A DNA stretch of 64,000 nucleotides, from positions 1-64,000 of the forward strand of contig NZ_JAFCJX010000014.1 of assembly GCF_018130695.1 (NCBI RefSeq), read 5' to 3'. Below are positions 42,916 to 51,192 of this stretch, one piece after another (positions within the stretch are counted from its first letter, which is position 1; every line of letters begins with the position of its first letter). The translations under genes and the position numbers were made by a program. Under the pieces are notes generated by a model that saw only the letters and a program-made list of their open reading frames with translations, did no database searches and had not been told where the DNA came from. This DNA is from Bradyrhizobium jicamae (GTDB lineage: Bacteria; Pseudomonadota; Alphaproteobacteria; Rhizobiales; Xanthobacteraceae).

Positions 42916-45588
42916 ATGGTGGACGCAGCAGTCGCAGCGCGCACGGCTTCGGACGCGAACAAGGATGCAACGCAACGAACCGTCGACGTTGCAGTGGTCG
43001 GCGCCGGTTTCGCTGGCCTCTATCTTCTGCACCGGCTGCGCAAGACCGGCTTCTCGGCCGTGGTGCTGGAGGAGGCCGGCGATGTCGGGGGCACCTGGTA
43101 CTGGAACCGCTATCCCGGCGCGCGCTGCGACATCCAGACCATCGACTACAGCTACACATTCGATCCCGAGCTCGACAAGGCCTGGACCTGGTCCGAGAAG
43201 TACGCCACGCAACCGGAGATCCTGCGCTATCTCGGCTTCGTCGCCGATCGCTACGATCTGCGGCGCGACATCCGCTTCGGCACCAAGGTCAAGCAGGCGA
43301 CATGGGATGACGCCCATGCGCACTGGAAGCTGTCGACCGATCACGGCGACATCTCCTGCCGCTACTACATCATGGCAACGGGCTGCCTCTCCGCGCCAAA
43401 ACCGCCGGAGATCGACGGCGTCAAGGATTTCAAGGGCCCCGTTTACTTCACCGGACGCTGGCCGCATGAGGGCGTCGATCTCAAGGGCAAGCGCGTCGCC
43501 GTGATCGGCACGGGATCGTCGGGTATCCAGTCGATTCCTGTTATCGCCGAGCAGGCCGCGCATCTCACCGTGTTCCAGCGCACGCCGAACTTCGCGCTGC
43601 CCGCGGGCAACGGCCCGTCGCCGGAGGATCGCAGAACCTATTTCGAAACCGACCGCGCCGCCTATCGCGAGCAGGCGCGCTGGTCGATGGCGGGCGTGCC
43701 CTATCCGCAGCAGATGGAGGTGAGCTGGCAGCTCAGCGATGCCGAGCGCCGCGCGCGGTTCGAGAAGGCGTGGGCGGCCGGCGATCTCGTCCACATCCTG
43801 ACCCAGCTCTGGGCCGACCAGGCCGTCGACGTCGACGGCAACAAGATCGTGGCGGATCTGATCCGCGAGAAGATCCACGAGGTGGTCAAGGATCCCGAGA
43901 TCGCGGCGGCGCTGACACCGCACGATCATCCCTTCGGTGCCAAGCGGCCCTGCCTCGATACCAATTACTATGCGACCTATAATCGTCCGAACGTGACGCT
44001 GGTGAATCTGCGGCAGGAGCCGATCAAGGCGATCACCGCATCGGGCATCACCACCGACAAGCGCAGCATCGATGTCGACGCCATCGTGTTCGCGACCGGC
44101 TTCGATGCGATGACCGGCGCGATCATGGCGGTGCATCCGATCACCGGCCGCGCCGGCCGCTCGCTGTCGAAGGAGTGGGCGCACGGGCCGCAGAGCTATC
44201 TTGGCCTCACTGTCGCGGGCTTCCCGAACCTGTTCATGATCACCGGTCCCGGCAGCCCGTCGGTGCTGTCGAACATGGCCGTGTCGATCGAGCAGCATGT
44301 CGAGTGGGTGGTCGATCGCCTCGCGGCAACACGTGACGCCGGCTTCACCACCCTCGAAGCGACCGAGACGGCGCAAGCCGGCTGGGAGCGGCACATGGCC
44401 GACTGCGCCACGCTGACGCTGCATCGACTCGCCAACACCTGGTACACCGGCGCCAACGTGCCGGGCAAACCGCAGGGCGTGATGCCTTATACGGGCGGCG
44501 TCGGTCCGTATCGCAGCATCTGCAACGAGGTCGTCAGCCGCGGCATGCTCGGCTTCAAGCTGACCGGGCCTGATGTCGAAGCGCAATGCAATGACGGCGA
44601 GGTGGTGCGGCTGCAGCCCGACGTGCGCCTTGTGCTCAACATGCTCGGCGAGATGAACCTGCCGCCGATCGAGACCATGGGCGCGCAGGGCGCCCGCGAC
44701 TTCCTCAACGCGTTCAACCAGGGCCGCCCCGCGGGACGCCCGGTCGGCGAAGTCGGTTCTGGTCTGTTGCAGGGCGCCGAGGGGCCGCTGCCCTACAAGC
44801 TCTATCGTCCGGCGACGCCGGGACCGCATCCGATCCTGGTTTATTTCCACGGCGGCGGCTGGGTGCTCGGTGACGAGCAATCGGACGATCCGTTCTGCCG
44901 CGACATCTGCCGGCGCACCGGCATGATCGTGGTCAGCGTCGGCTATCGCCACGCGCCGGAGCATCGCTTCCCGGCGGCGGCCGAAGACGGCTACGCCGCG
45001 ATGAAATGGATCGCCGAGCATACCAACGAGCTCGGCGGCCGGCCCGGTCCGGTGCTGGTCGCGGGCTGGAGCGCCGGCGGCAACATCGCGGCCGTTACCT
45101 GCCAGCTCGCGCGCGATCGCGGCGGGCCGCAGATCGCGGGCCAGTTGCTGGTGTGCCCGGTCACCGACTGCAGCTTCGATCGTCAATCCTATGTCGACAA
45201 CGCTGCCGGCTATTTCCTGACGCGCGGACTGATGTACTGGTTCTGGGACATCTACTGCTCGCCGGCCGACCGCACCGATCCCAGGGTGTCGCCGCTGCGC
45301 GGCAAGCTCGAGGGCTTGCCGCCGGCCTATATCGTCACCTGCGAGTTCGATCCGCTGCGCGACGAAGGCATTGCCTATGGCGAGGCGCTGGCGAAGGCCG
45401 GCGTGCCGGTCGAGCAGTTGAAGGCGTCCGGCCAGTTCCACTCGTCCTTCACCATGGTCGACGTCATCATCACCGGCGTTGCCGGCCGCGTGAAGATGGC
45501 GCAGGCGCTGCGTCGCTTCGCCGGGCTGCCCGAGGAGATCGCGCAAAACGACCGCGACGCGCCGCGGGTCAACGCGGCGGCGTCGTAG
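42916..45588 (+). CDS. Fusion: Baeyer-Villiger-type monooxygenase and HSL-family esterase
   Basis: An 890-residue protein. Residues about 24-590 form a flavin monooxygenase with the FAD motif VVGAGFAGL (28-36), the NADPH motif [10 protein letters not shown], and a Baeyer-Villiger fingerprint FxGxxxHxxxWP in which the His is Phe (F172-K-G174 ... F178 ... W182-P183). Residues about 625-880 form an HSL/GDXG esterase: HGGGW oxyanion motif (645-649), GWSAG with Ser719, Asp812 and His842. A GGGAGGA ribosome binding site precedes the ATG. Such a fusion would insert oxygen beside a ketone and then hydrolyse the ester. Confidence 0.88.
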   Translation: MVDAAVAARTASDANKDATQRTVDVAVVGAGFAGLYLLHRLRKTGFSAVVLEEAGDVGGTWYWNRYPGARCDIQTIDYSYTFDPELDKAWTWSEKYATQPEILRYLGFVADRYDLRRDIRFGTKVKQATWDDAHAHWKLSTDHGDISCRYYIMATGCLSAPKPPEIDGVKDFKGPVYFTGRWPHEGVDLKGKRVAVIGTGSSGIQSIPVIAEQAAHLTVFQRTPNFALPAGNGPSPEDRRTYFETDRAAYREQARWSMAGVPYPQQMEVSWQLSDAERRARFEKAWAAGDLVHILTQLWADQAVDVDGNKIVADLIREKIHEVVKDPEIAAALTPHDHPFGAKRPCLDTNYYATYNRPNVTLVNLRQEPIKAITASGITTDKRSIDVDAIVFATGFDAMTGAIMAVHPITGRAGRSLSKEWAHGPQSYLGLTVAGFPNLFMITGPGSPSVLSNMAVSIEQHVEWVVDRLAATRDAGFTTLEATETAQAGWERHMADCATLTLHRLANTWYTGANVPGKPQGVMPYTGGVGPYRSICNEVVSRGMLGFKLTGPDVEAQCNDGEVVRLQPDVRLVLNMLGEMNLPPIETMGAQGARDFLNAFNQGRPAGRPVGEVGSGLLQGAEGPLPYKLYRPATPGPHPILVYFHGGGWVLGDEQSDDPFCRDICRRTGMIVVSVGYRHAPEHRFPAAAEDGYAAMKWIAEHTNELGGRPGPVLVAGWSAGGNIAAVTCQLARDRGGPQIAGQLLVCPVTDCSFDRQSYVDNAAGYFLTRGLMYWFWDIYCSPADRTDPRVSPLRGKLEGLPPAYIVTCEFDPLRDEGIAYGEALAKAGVPVEQLKASGQFHSSFTMVDVIITGVAGRVKMAQALRRFAGLPEEIAQNDRDAPRVNAAAS

Positions 45589-45615
45589 CGCGTCATTGAG
45601 CGGCTATCTCACAAA

Positions 45616-45656
45616 CGCGTCATGCCCGGCCTTGCGCCGGGCATGCGATTGACGTG
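45616..45656. repeat. Palindromic repeat (family G)
   Basis: CGTCATGCCCGGCCTTGCGC with GGGCATGCGATTGACG; an ATGCCCGGC / GCCGGGCAT hairpin after the fusion gene. Confidence 0.65.
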
Positions 45657-45712
45657 AGGCGTCTTCGACGGCAGAGATCGCACCGAACTGAGACAGTGCG
45701 GAGCGCGTCGGG

Positions 45713-45976
45713 ATGCGGATGACATTGGCGGTGATGATCGGCGCGGGCGCGGCGCTTTTGGCTGCTCCCGCACAGGCCCAGACCTATGACCCGCGCTATC
45801 CCGTGTGCATGGACCTCGTCGTGATGGATGGCGGGCAGTACATCGATTGCAGCTTCACATCGAAGGCGCAGTGCGACGCGGCGGCCTCCGGGCGTCCCGC
45901 CAAGTGCTTCGCCAATCCCTATTTCGCGGCTGCGCCGAACGTTGCTCCAAGCGCGACCTCGCGTCCGCGGCAATAG
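45713..45976 (+). CDS. DUF3551 family small exported protein
   Basis: An 87-residue protein typical of DUF3551, a family abundant in Bradyrhizobium. The signal peptide ends APAQAQTY (about 22) and the mature part has PVCMDLVVMDGGQYIDCSFTSKAQCDAAASGRPAKCFANPYF, four conserved cysteines. The family has no known function; it is assumed to be periplasmic or secreted. Confidence 0.88.
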   Translation: MRMTLAVMIGAGAALLAAPAQAQTYDPRYPVCMDLVVMDGGQYIDCSFTSKAQCDAAASGRPAKCFANPYFAAAPNVAPSATSRPRQ

Positions 45977-45984
45977 AGACTTAA

Positions 45985-46031
45985 AGCATGATCCGGAAAA
46001 GTGTGCAGCGGTTTTCCGAAAAGATCATGCT
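45985..46031. repeat. Palindromic repeat (family E)
   Basis: AGCATGATCCGGAAAAGTGT pairs with GGTTTTCCGAAAAGATCATGCT partner; inverted relative to 19675-19725. Confidence 0.72.
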
Positions 46032-46043
46032 CAAACAAGGAGC

Positions 46044-46085
46044 TAAAGCGCGATGACGATTCAACCTAATCTCATCGCGCTTTAG
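46044..46085. repeat. Palindromic repeat (family F)
   Basis: Arms AAAGCGCGATGA and TCATCGCGCTTT with a loop of about 17 bases; the stop codon of the adjacent GNAT gene lies inside it. Confidence 0.7.
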
Positions 46086-46933
46086 CCAAGCTCGAATGTC
46101 GTGACGCCGAATACGCGTCCGATCTGCAGGGCTGCGATTGCGCCGGTGTACATCCGCGCGGTCTCGAACACCGGCAACAGGCCAAGGTCCTGCGCCAGCG
46201 CCACCGCGTCGCGGTTGATCGCGGGGACGTCGAGAAAGATCTCGCCGCCGCCGCTCCTGGCCAGCAACGCCGACAACACTGCTTCGGCGCTCGCGCGATC
46301 ATCCGCCACCAGCGGGCCGATCTTGCGGCCCTGGCGACAGGGCCGGATCACGCCCCAGGCTTTGAGCCGGCCGTCGCGCATCAGCGCGCAGCCGATGTGG
46401 CCGGGCGCATCGATCCAGGCGCGCAAGAAATGGGGCCGCGGCGCCGGAAACACCGTCGCATCGTCGGCTTCGATGGCCGCGAACGGCACGTCGCGGAGCG
46501 CGATGATGCCGGCCTTCGGCGCAGGCGGTGGGGTGACCGTGCCGCCGTAGCGGACATTGGCATAGGCGAGCTTGAACCCTGACTTCTGGTAATTCGCCTG
46601 CTGCGCCACCACGCCGTCGAGCCCGATCACGCGGCCGGCCGCATGTGCGATCGCCGCGCGCCAGATCTTCACGCCATAGCCGCGGCCGCGCAGATCGGCG
46701 CGCACGATGTAGAAGCCGAGGAAGGAAAAGCCCGAGCCGTAATTGACGGTCGAGATGGTCGCGACCGGTGCGCCATCCAGCTCGGCGATGAAGAAGCCGG
46801 CCGGGTCCTGCGCGGCAAAGCAGGCGGCATCGCCAAGCCCGGGATTCCAGCCCTCGGCCGCCGCCCAATCGACCGCGATCGCGATCTCCTGGGCCTGCAT
46901 CGGGCGGATGATGAGATCGGTCATGGGCGTCAC
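46082..46933 (-). CDS. GNAT family N-acetyltransferase, two-domain
   Basis: A 283-residue protein with an N-terminal GNAT fold (about 6-130): FIAELDGAPVATISTVNYGSGFSFLGFYIV and the acetyl-CoA loop RADLRGRGYGVKIW. The C-terminal domain (about 140-283) matches the second domain of YitH/HolE-type GNATs (Acetyltransf_18), with RPHFLRAWIDAPGHIGCALMRDGRLKAWGVIRPC and a closing GPLVADD. The substrate is unknown; relatives acetylate sugars, amines or proteins. The second methionine, three codons in, is an alternative start. Confidence 0.88.
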   Translation of the reverse strand: MTPMTDLIIRPMQAQEIAIAVDWAAAEGWNPGLGDAACFAAQDPAGFFIAELDGAPVATISTVNYGSGFSFLGFYIVRADLRGRGYGVKIWRAAIAHAAGRVIGLDGVVAQQANYQKSGFKLAYANVRYGGTVTPPPAPKAGIIALRDVPFAAIEADDATVFPAPRPHFLRAWIDAPGHIGCALMRDGRLKAWGVIRPCRQGRKIGPLVADDRASAEAVLSALLARSGGGEIFLDVPAINRDAVALAQDLGLLPVFETARMYTGAIAALQIGRVFGVTTFELG

Positions 46934-46987
46934 GCTGATTGCGATTTGCAGCGAGCGTAACGCGTCACGACGTCCGAGAGAAGACGC

Positions 46988-48085
46988 TCAGGCGATCTGC
47001 AGGACGAGGCCGACCAATTCAGGCTGCCGGTGGGTTCCAGTCTTGGCAAACACCGACTTCAGCTGGTTGCGCGCGGTGTCGCGCACGATCCCGAGCCGGT
47101 CGGCGGCATCGGTGATGGAGAGGCCGCCGGCGAGCAGCGCGACCAGGCGCGCCTCGGCCGGCGTCAGGCCGAACGCCTGCGCGATCAGGGCGGGCTCGGG
47201 CAGGGCGCGCGGCGTCAAATTCGACAGCACCAGCATCGCGCGGGCGCCGAGGAAGACGTTGCGCGCCGCACCGTCAATCGGCAGCACGCGCATCACGACC
47301 GGTCCCTTGGTGGCGCGGCGGATCAGGATCGGTTCGACCGGCAGCGCAGCATGTTCCGGCGCGTTGCGGATCCGGTCGATCACGGCATCGAACCGTGCCA
47401 TCGCGGCCTTGTCGCGCAGCACGAGGCGGCGATCCCGGACGCGGATGTCCTCATCGAAGCCGGCATCGGCCGCGGTGTTGCGGTCGATGGCGAGCCCTGC
47501 GCGATCGAGCACGATCGCCGGCTGCTGCACGCGGTCGAGGATGCCGGTCATGGAGGTCAGCGCGACGCGGCCGACCACGGTCGACAGCGTCGCAGTCTCG
47601 GTCAGCCGCGGCGCGAGTTGCGCCAATAGCCGCGTCTCACGCGTCTCGAACAGGCCCTCTTGCCCGGTCCGCTGCAATGTCAGCACCCACGGCGCGGTGT
47701 CGGCCCAGAAGCCGATGCCCGCAAACCATTTGAAGCCGTAGCGATACAGCACCTCATTGTACATCGGGTCGGAGCGGAGCTCTTCCGGCGTCAGCAATTG
47801 CTGATCGGTGATGATCTCGCCCGACATCGCCCGCGGAACGCCGCGCGCGCGGGGGTCCTGCAAGTGCCAGTTCTGCGCGAAGTAGAGCTGCACAGCCTCG
47901 TCGATCGCGGCGGTGCGCGGCACGTCGGGCGTTCGCACGTCGGCCTGCAGCAGCACCGCGGCGGTAGCGCCGACCGCCTCGCAGATCGACGTCATGATGT
48001 CGGTCCACGCCGCCGGGTCGACCACGGCCTCACCCAGCCGCGTCATCACGTCAGACAATTGATCGACGTCGATGTCCCCACTCAT
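46988..48085 (-). CDS. LuxR-type transcriptional regulator
   Basis: A 365-residue regulator. The C-terminal LuxR helix-turn-helix is clear: FGLTPAEARLVALLAGGLSI followed by TDAADRLGIVRDTARNQLKSVFAKTGTHRQPELV. The long N-terminal part holds a PAS/GAF-like segment starting MTRLGEAVVDPAAWTDIMTSICEAVGATAAVLLQ, which does not match autoinducer-binding domains and has no receiver. The start at 48085 gives MSGDIDVDQL; 97 upstream in-frame codons are rejected. Its target is unknown; the neighbours are a divergent-type GNAT gene and the ars operon, read in the same direction. Confidence 0.87.
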   Translation of the reverse strand: MSGDIDVDQLSDVMTRLGEAVVDPAAWTDIMTSICEAVGATAAVLLQADVRTPDVPRTAAIDEAVQLYFAQNWHLQDPRARGVPRAMSGEIITDQQLLTPEELRSDPMYNEVLYRYGFKWFAGIGFWADTAPWVLTLQRTGQEGLFETRETRLLAQLAPRLTETATLSTVVGRVALTSMTGILDRVQQPAIVLDRAGLAIDRNTAADAGFDEDIRVRDRRLVLRDKAAMARFDAVIDRIRNAPEHAALPVEPILIRRATKGPVVMRVLPIDGAARNVFLGARAMLVLSNLTPRALPEPALIAQAFGLTPAEARLVALLAGGLSITDAADRLGIVRDTARNQLKSVFAKTGTHRQPELVGLVLQIA

Positions 48086-48183
48086 TCCGGGAATTTTGTG
48101 CAATCCGTCCCGGCGCGACAAGTGGCAAGTCGCGGTTCCCCAGGGGACCTTAGTCGAATGGCAAGCAGCCGGCGCAACTGACC

Positions 48184-48864
48184 TTACCTCGGGGTCTGCA
48201 CCGTGCCGGCCGGATTCCACATCCAGCCGGACAGCACGGTCGCGATGATCGCGCCGAGCAATTGAGCCGCGATGAATGCGGCCACGCCGCCGGGCGCAAT
48301 GCCGGCGAAGGTGTCGGACAGCGACCGCGCGATCGTCACGGCGGGGTTGGCGAACGAGGTCGAGGCGGTGAACCAATAGGCTGACGTGATGTAGAGCCCG
48401 ACGGCATATGGGGTCGCGGCCGCGTTACGTGCGATGCATCCGAAAATGGTCAGCAGCAGGCCCATCGTGGCGACGCATTCGGCGAGCCATTGACCGCTGC
48501 CGGTGCGCTGCGTCAGCGAGATCTGCCACGCCGGCAGCTCAAACATCAGATGCGCAAGCCAGACACCGGCGATACCGCCGACGATCTGCGTGACGATGTA
48601 GAGGCACGCCACGGACCATTGCTGTTCGCCGCCGTAGGCGAAGGCGAGCGTGACCGCCGGATTGAAATGTGCGCCGGAGACGGGCCCGAAGATCAGGATC
48701 AGCACGACGAGGATGGCACCGGTCGGGATCGTGTTGCAGAGCAGGGCAAGCGCGACGTTTCCGCCCGAGAGCTTTTGCGCCATGATGCCGGAGCCGACGA
48801 CGGCGGTGAGCAGCAGGGCCGTGCCGAGCCACTCCGCGACGATCCGGCGCCCGAGCGACGGCAT
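48184..48864 (-). CDS. aqpS: Aquaglyceroporin AqpS-like, arsenic-associated
   Basis: A 226-residue MIP-family channel with six helices. Both NPA motifs are intact: HFNPAVTL (NPA at 68-70) and FANPAVTIARSL (173-175), with the pore Arg at 180. As last gene of an ars operon it matches AqpS, which in Sinorhizobium lets arsenite made by ArsC leave the cell down its gradient. The start overlaps the arsC stop by one base (TGATG). No ArsB or ACR3 pump is in the operon, as in the Sinorhizobium system. Confidence 0.88.
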   Translation of the reverse strand: MPSLGRRIVAEWLGTALLLTAVVGSGIMAQKLSGGNVALALLCNTIPTGAILVVLILIFGPVSGAHFNPAVTLAFAYGGEQQWSVACLYIVTQIVGGIAGVWLAHLMFELPAWQISLTQRTGSGQWLAECVATMGLLLTIFGCIARNAAATPYAVGLYITSAYWFTASTSFANPAVTIARSLSDTFAGIAPGGVAAFIAAQLLGAIIATVLSGWMWNPAGTVQTPR

Positions 48865-49280
48865 CAGGTCGACCGGGATGTTGCAGCGGAGACGCGTTCG
48901 CCATCTTCCTTGACGAAGTCGGCCTGCTGCGGCGGCAGCAACTCGACGACTTGCTCGGATGGCCGGCACAGCCGCACGCCGCGCGGCGTCACCACGATCG
49001 GGCGCTCGATCAGGATCGGATGCGCCATCATGGCGTCGAGCAGCTGGTCGTCGGTCAGGTCGGGATTGTCGAGCCGCAATTCCTGATACGGTGCGGCCTT
49101 CTGCCGGAGCAGGCCGCGTACCGAAATTCCCATCCGCGCGATCAATTGCTGCAGCAGGGCGCGTGACGGCGGTGTCTTCAGATACTCGACGACATGCGGC
49201 TCGATGCCGGCGTTGCGGATCATGCCGAGCGTGTTGCGCGAGGTGCCGCATTCCGGATTATGGTAGATGATGACGTCCAT
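48864..49280 (-). CDS. arsC: Arsenate reductase ArsC (glutaredoxin-coupled)
   Basis: A 138-residue ArsC/Spx-fold reductase turning arsenate into arsenite. The catalytic cysteine is Cys11 in HNPECGTSRNT, the family's canonical loop, and RLDNPDLTDDQLLDAMMAHPILIERPIVVTPRGVRLCRPSE is typical. It follows arsI by 12 bp and overlaps aqpS by one base, so the three are coupled. Confidence 0.95.
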   Translation of the reverse strand: MDVIIYHNPECGTSRNTLGMIRNAGIEPHVVEYLKTPPSRALLQQLIARMGISVRGLLRQKAAPYQELRLDNPDLTDDQLLDAMMAHPILIERPIVVTPRGVRLCRPSEQVVELLPPQQADFVKEDGERVSAATSRST

Positions 49281-49292
49281 CGTCTTCTTCCG

Positions 49293-49781
49293 TCAGCAGC
49301 AGGCCGAGGTCTTGGATGCAGGCTTGGCGTCGGCCTTGTCAGCCTTGGGCGCGCAGCAGGCACTTTGCTTCTCATGCGCGACGCGCGCGCGGTTCTCGCC
49401 TGAGCCGTCGCCATAGGTCGTGCTTTCGCCCGTGGTGTGGAACGTCTCCCAGGCGATCCCGGCGGGATCGTCGATCCAGGATTTCTCCGACTTGGCATAG
49501 CAGCAGGCGGTCTCGCCCTGCTCGATGATCTCGCCGCCGGCCTCGCGCAGGCGCGCATAGACCTCGTGCAGCTCCTCGGTGTTCTCGACCTGGATGCCGA
49601 GATGATCGAGCCCGGGCTCGCGGCCGCGGGTCGAGATCGCGAAATTCACCCGCGGATCCTCCAGCATCCATTTCGCATAGTCGCTCTTCAGCACGCTTGG
49701 CTTCGCCGCGAACAGCGCCGAGTAGAAGCCGACCGATTTCGTGATGTCCTCGACCGAGACGTGAACATGGAGGCGCTTCAT
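49293..49781 (-). CDS. arsI: ArsI/CadI-like metalloenzyme (C-As lyase family)
   Basis: A 162-residue vicinal-oxygen-chelate protein. ArsI cleaves the C-As bond of methylated trivalent arsenicals; CadI relatives bind cadmium. The metal ligands fit His7, His60 (LDHLG) and Glu112 (WETF), and the As-binding pair is Cys93-Cys94 in TACCYAKSEKSWIDDPAG. A C-terminal tail of about 40 residues adds two further Cys pairs (SACCAPK, 142-143, and the final CC, 161-162), not part of the fold and perhaps an extra metalloid trap. It lies 11 bp after arsR. Confidence 0.88.
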   Translation of the reverse strand: MKRLHVHVSVEDITKSVGFYSALFAAKPSVLKSDYAKWMLEDPRVNFAISTRGREPGLDHLGIQVENTEELHEVYARLREAGGEIIEQGETACCYAKSEKSWIDDPAGIAWETFHTTGESTTYGDGSGENRARVAHEKQSACCAPKADKADAKPASKTSACC

Positions 49782-49792
49782 GGCGTGTCCTT

Positions 49793-50137
49793 TCAGGCTG
49801 GTACCTTGGCGCGCTTGCGCGCGGGCTTGCATATGGCCGCTGGCGTGCACGGCGTTCCGCCACAGCAATTCTCGGTCAGGAAGCTGAGCAGCGCATTCAT
49901 GGTGTCGAACTGCGCCGCGTAGATCATCGAGCGCCCGTCGCGCCGGACAGTGACGAGACCGGCGGTCCGCAACCGGTCGAAATGGAAAGTCAATGTGTTG
50001 GGCGCGACGTCGAGTGCCTCCGCAATGGCGCCTGCGGGCATTCCGTTGGGGCCGGCCTGCACCAGCAGGCGGAACACATCGAGCCGATTGTCCTGAGCGA
50101 GCGCGGCCAGCGCCGCGATGGCGTCTGTCTTTTCCAT
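49793..50137 (-). CDS. arsR: ArsR-family metalloregulator
   Basis: A 114-residue winged-helix repressor at the head of the ars operon. The helix-turn-helix is in AGAIAEALDVAPNTLTFHFDRLRTAGLVTV. The usual metal-binding pair in the DNA-recognition helix (ELCVCDL type) is missing. Cysteines are instead in the C-terminal part: Cys91, Cys92, Cys97 and Cys103, so As(III) is probably sensed there. An inverted repeat lies directly upstream of the start codon. Confidence 0.92.
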   Translation of the reverse strand: MEKTDAIAALAALAQDNRLDVFRLLVQAGPNGMPAGAIAEALDVAPNTLTFHFDRLRTAGLVTVRRDGRSMIYAAQFDTMNALLSFLTENCCGGTPCTPAAICKPARKRAKVPA

Positions 50138-50157
50138 ATTTCAACGATTATTGAAAT
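50138..50157 (-). promoter_or_regulatory. Probable ArsR operator
   Basis: ATTTCAA, six bases, TTGAAAT: 7-bp inverted arms, immediately adjoining the arsR start codon. No ribosome binding site can fit between, so arsR may be leaderless or translated poorly. Confidence 0.7.
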
Positions 50158-50228
50158 GTCGAAGGCGAGTCAAGCTAGCTATCGATAGCTCGGACAAATC
50201 ATGTCGCGAGAACGCAGCTATCCTCACA

Positions 50229-50344
50229 CCCAACTCTCATCGCCCGCGAAAGCGGGCGACCCAGTATTCCAGAGGCGCCAGTGATTGATCCGATAGGCCG
50301 CGGCATACTGGATCCCCCGCATGCGCGGGGGATGACAACTGGGT
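50229..50344. repeat. Palindromic repeat (family B)
   Basis: CCCAACTCTCATCGCCCGCG ... CCCAGTATTCCAGAGGC ... GCATACTGGATCCCCCGC ... GGGGGATGACAACTGGG. Same layout as 5777-5900. Confidence 0.75.
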
Positions 50345-50364
50345 AAGTCGTCGATGTCGTGAAC

Positions 50365-51006
50365 TCAGTCCGCCTGCTTCCGATACGCCGCGAAGAACAC
50401 GCGCGTCGCGCTGTCGACCACCGCGGCGATCCGTTCGGGCGAGGGCGAGGGGGCGGCCTGGAAGATGAAGGCCTGGAACAGCGTCGCCTGGCACATCTGC
50501 ATGAACTGCCAGGCAGCGAGCTGCGTGTCATCAATCACGAGTCCGTCCAGCTCGACGCGCGCGTCGAGATAGGCGGCGAAGCGGTCGACGGTGGCGACGA
50601 TGACGTGCTGGTAGAAGCGGGTGCCGACATCCGGCATCCGCTCGGCGATCGCCATCACGGTGCGGATCGCCGAGCCTCCGCCGGGGCGGCAGAGCAGGGT
50701 GATGTAGGCCCGGCCGAATTCGGGGAGGGTGGTGTCGACATCGCGCCCCGGATCGAAATTGAAGGCGGTCTTGCCCTGCTCGATCTTCTCGGCCTCGACG
50801 ATCGCCTCGAACAGCCGGCTCTTGTCGGCGAAATAGACGTAGAGCGTGCCCTTGGAGACCCCGGCCGAGCGGGCGATCTCGCCCATGCTGGCGCCGTCAA
50901 AACCCAGGTCCATGAAGACCTTACGGGCGCCGTCGAGGATCTGGCGGCGCTTCGAGGAGTCCTCGTCGCCGACGATATGGAGCGGGTTTTGCTGGATTGC
51001 AACCAT
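50365..51006 (-). CDS. TetR-family repressor of the adjacent pump
   Basis: A 213-residue TetR regulator. The DNA-binding domain is residues about 18-65 (RRQILDGARKVFMDLGFDGASMGEIARSAGVSKGTLYVYFADKSRLFEAIV). The C-terminal part resembles the AefR-like group. It is divergent from an EmrAB-type pump, and a long perfect palindrome lies between them, so it most likely represses both. The ligand is unknown. A TetR-like autoregulated efflux module is inferred. Confidence 0.9.
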   Translation of the reverse strand: MVAIQQNPLHIVGDEDSSKRRQILDGARKVFMDLGFDGASMGEIARSAGVSKGTLYVYFADKSRLFEAIVEAEKIEQGKTAFNFDPGRDVDTTLPEFGRAYITLLCRPGGGSAIRTVMAIAERMPDVGTRFYQHVIVATVDRFAAYLDARVELDGLVIDDTQLAAWQFMQMCQATLFQAFIFQAAPSPSPERIAAVVDSATRVFFAAYRKQAD

Positions 51007-51092
51007 TGGTTTAGGCTCTCGGGAAAGAAATCAACCCACAATAGGAAAGGGCAGGAATCGAACGGTTATAATCCATCCAATGGGAATATACG

Positions 51093-51113
51093 TTGACCGA
51101 ACCGTTCGGTCAA
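51093..51113 (+). promoter_or_regulatory. TetR operator
   Basis: Arms TTGACCGAAC and GTTCGGTCAA around one central C: a perfect inverted repeat 80-100 bp upstream of both the tetR gene and emrA, in the A/T-rich divergent promoter. Confidence 0.8.
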
Positions 51114-51192
51114 TGGTAGATATGTGGTACGATGCTCCTCGGAGGCCAATTCCGGCTGTCGGCGTGCATCGGGTTTTTGTGAGGAAGCCGTA

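Noticed and set aside
42664-45546. 960-codon minus-strand open frame opposite the monooxygenase-esterase gene
   Set aside because: The + strand protein has clear catalytic motifs in both domains; the antisense frame has none and begins in a repeat.
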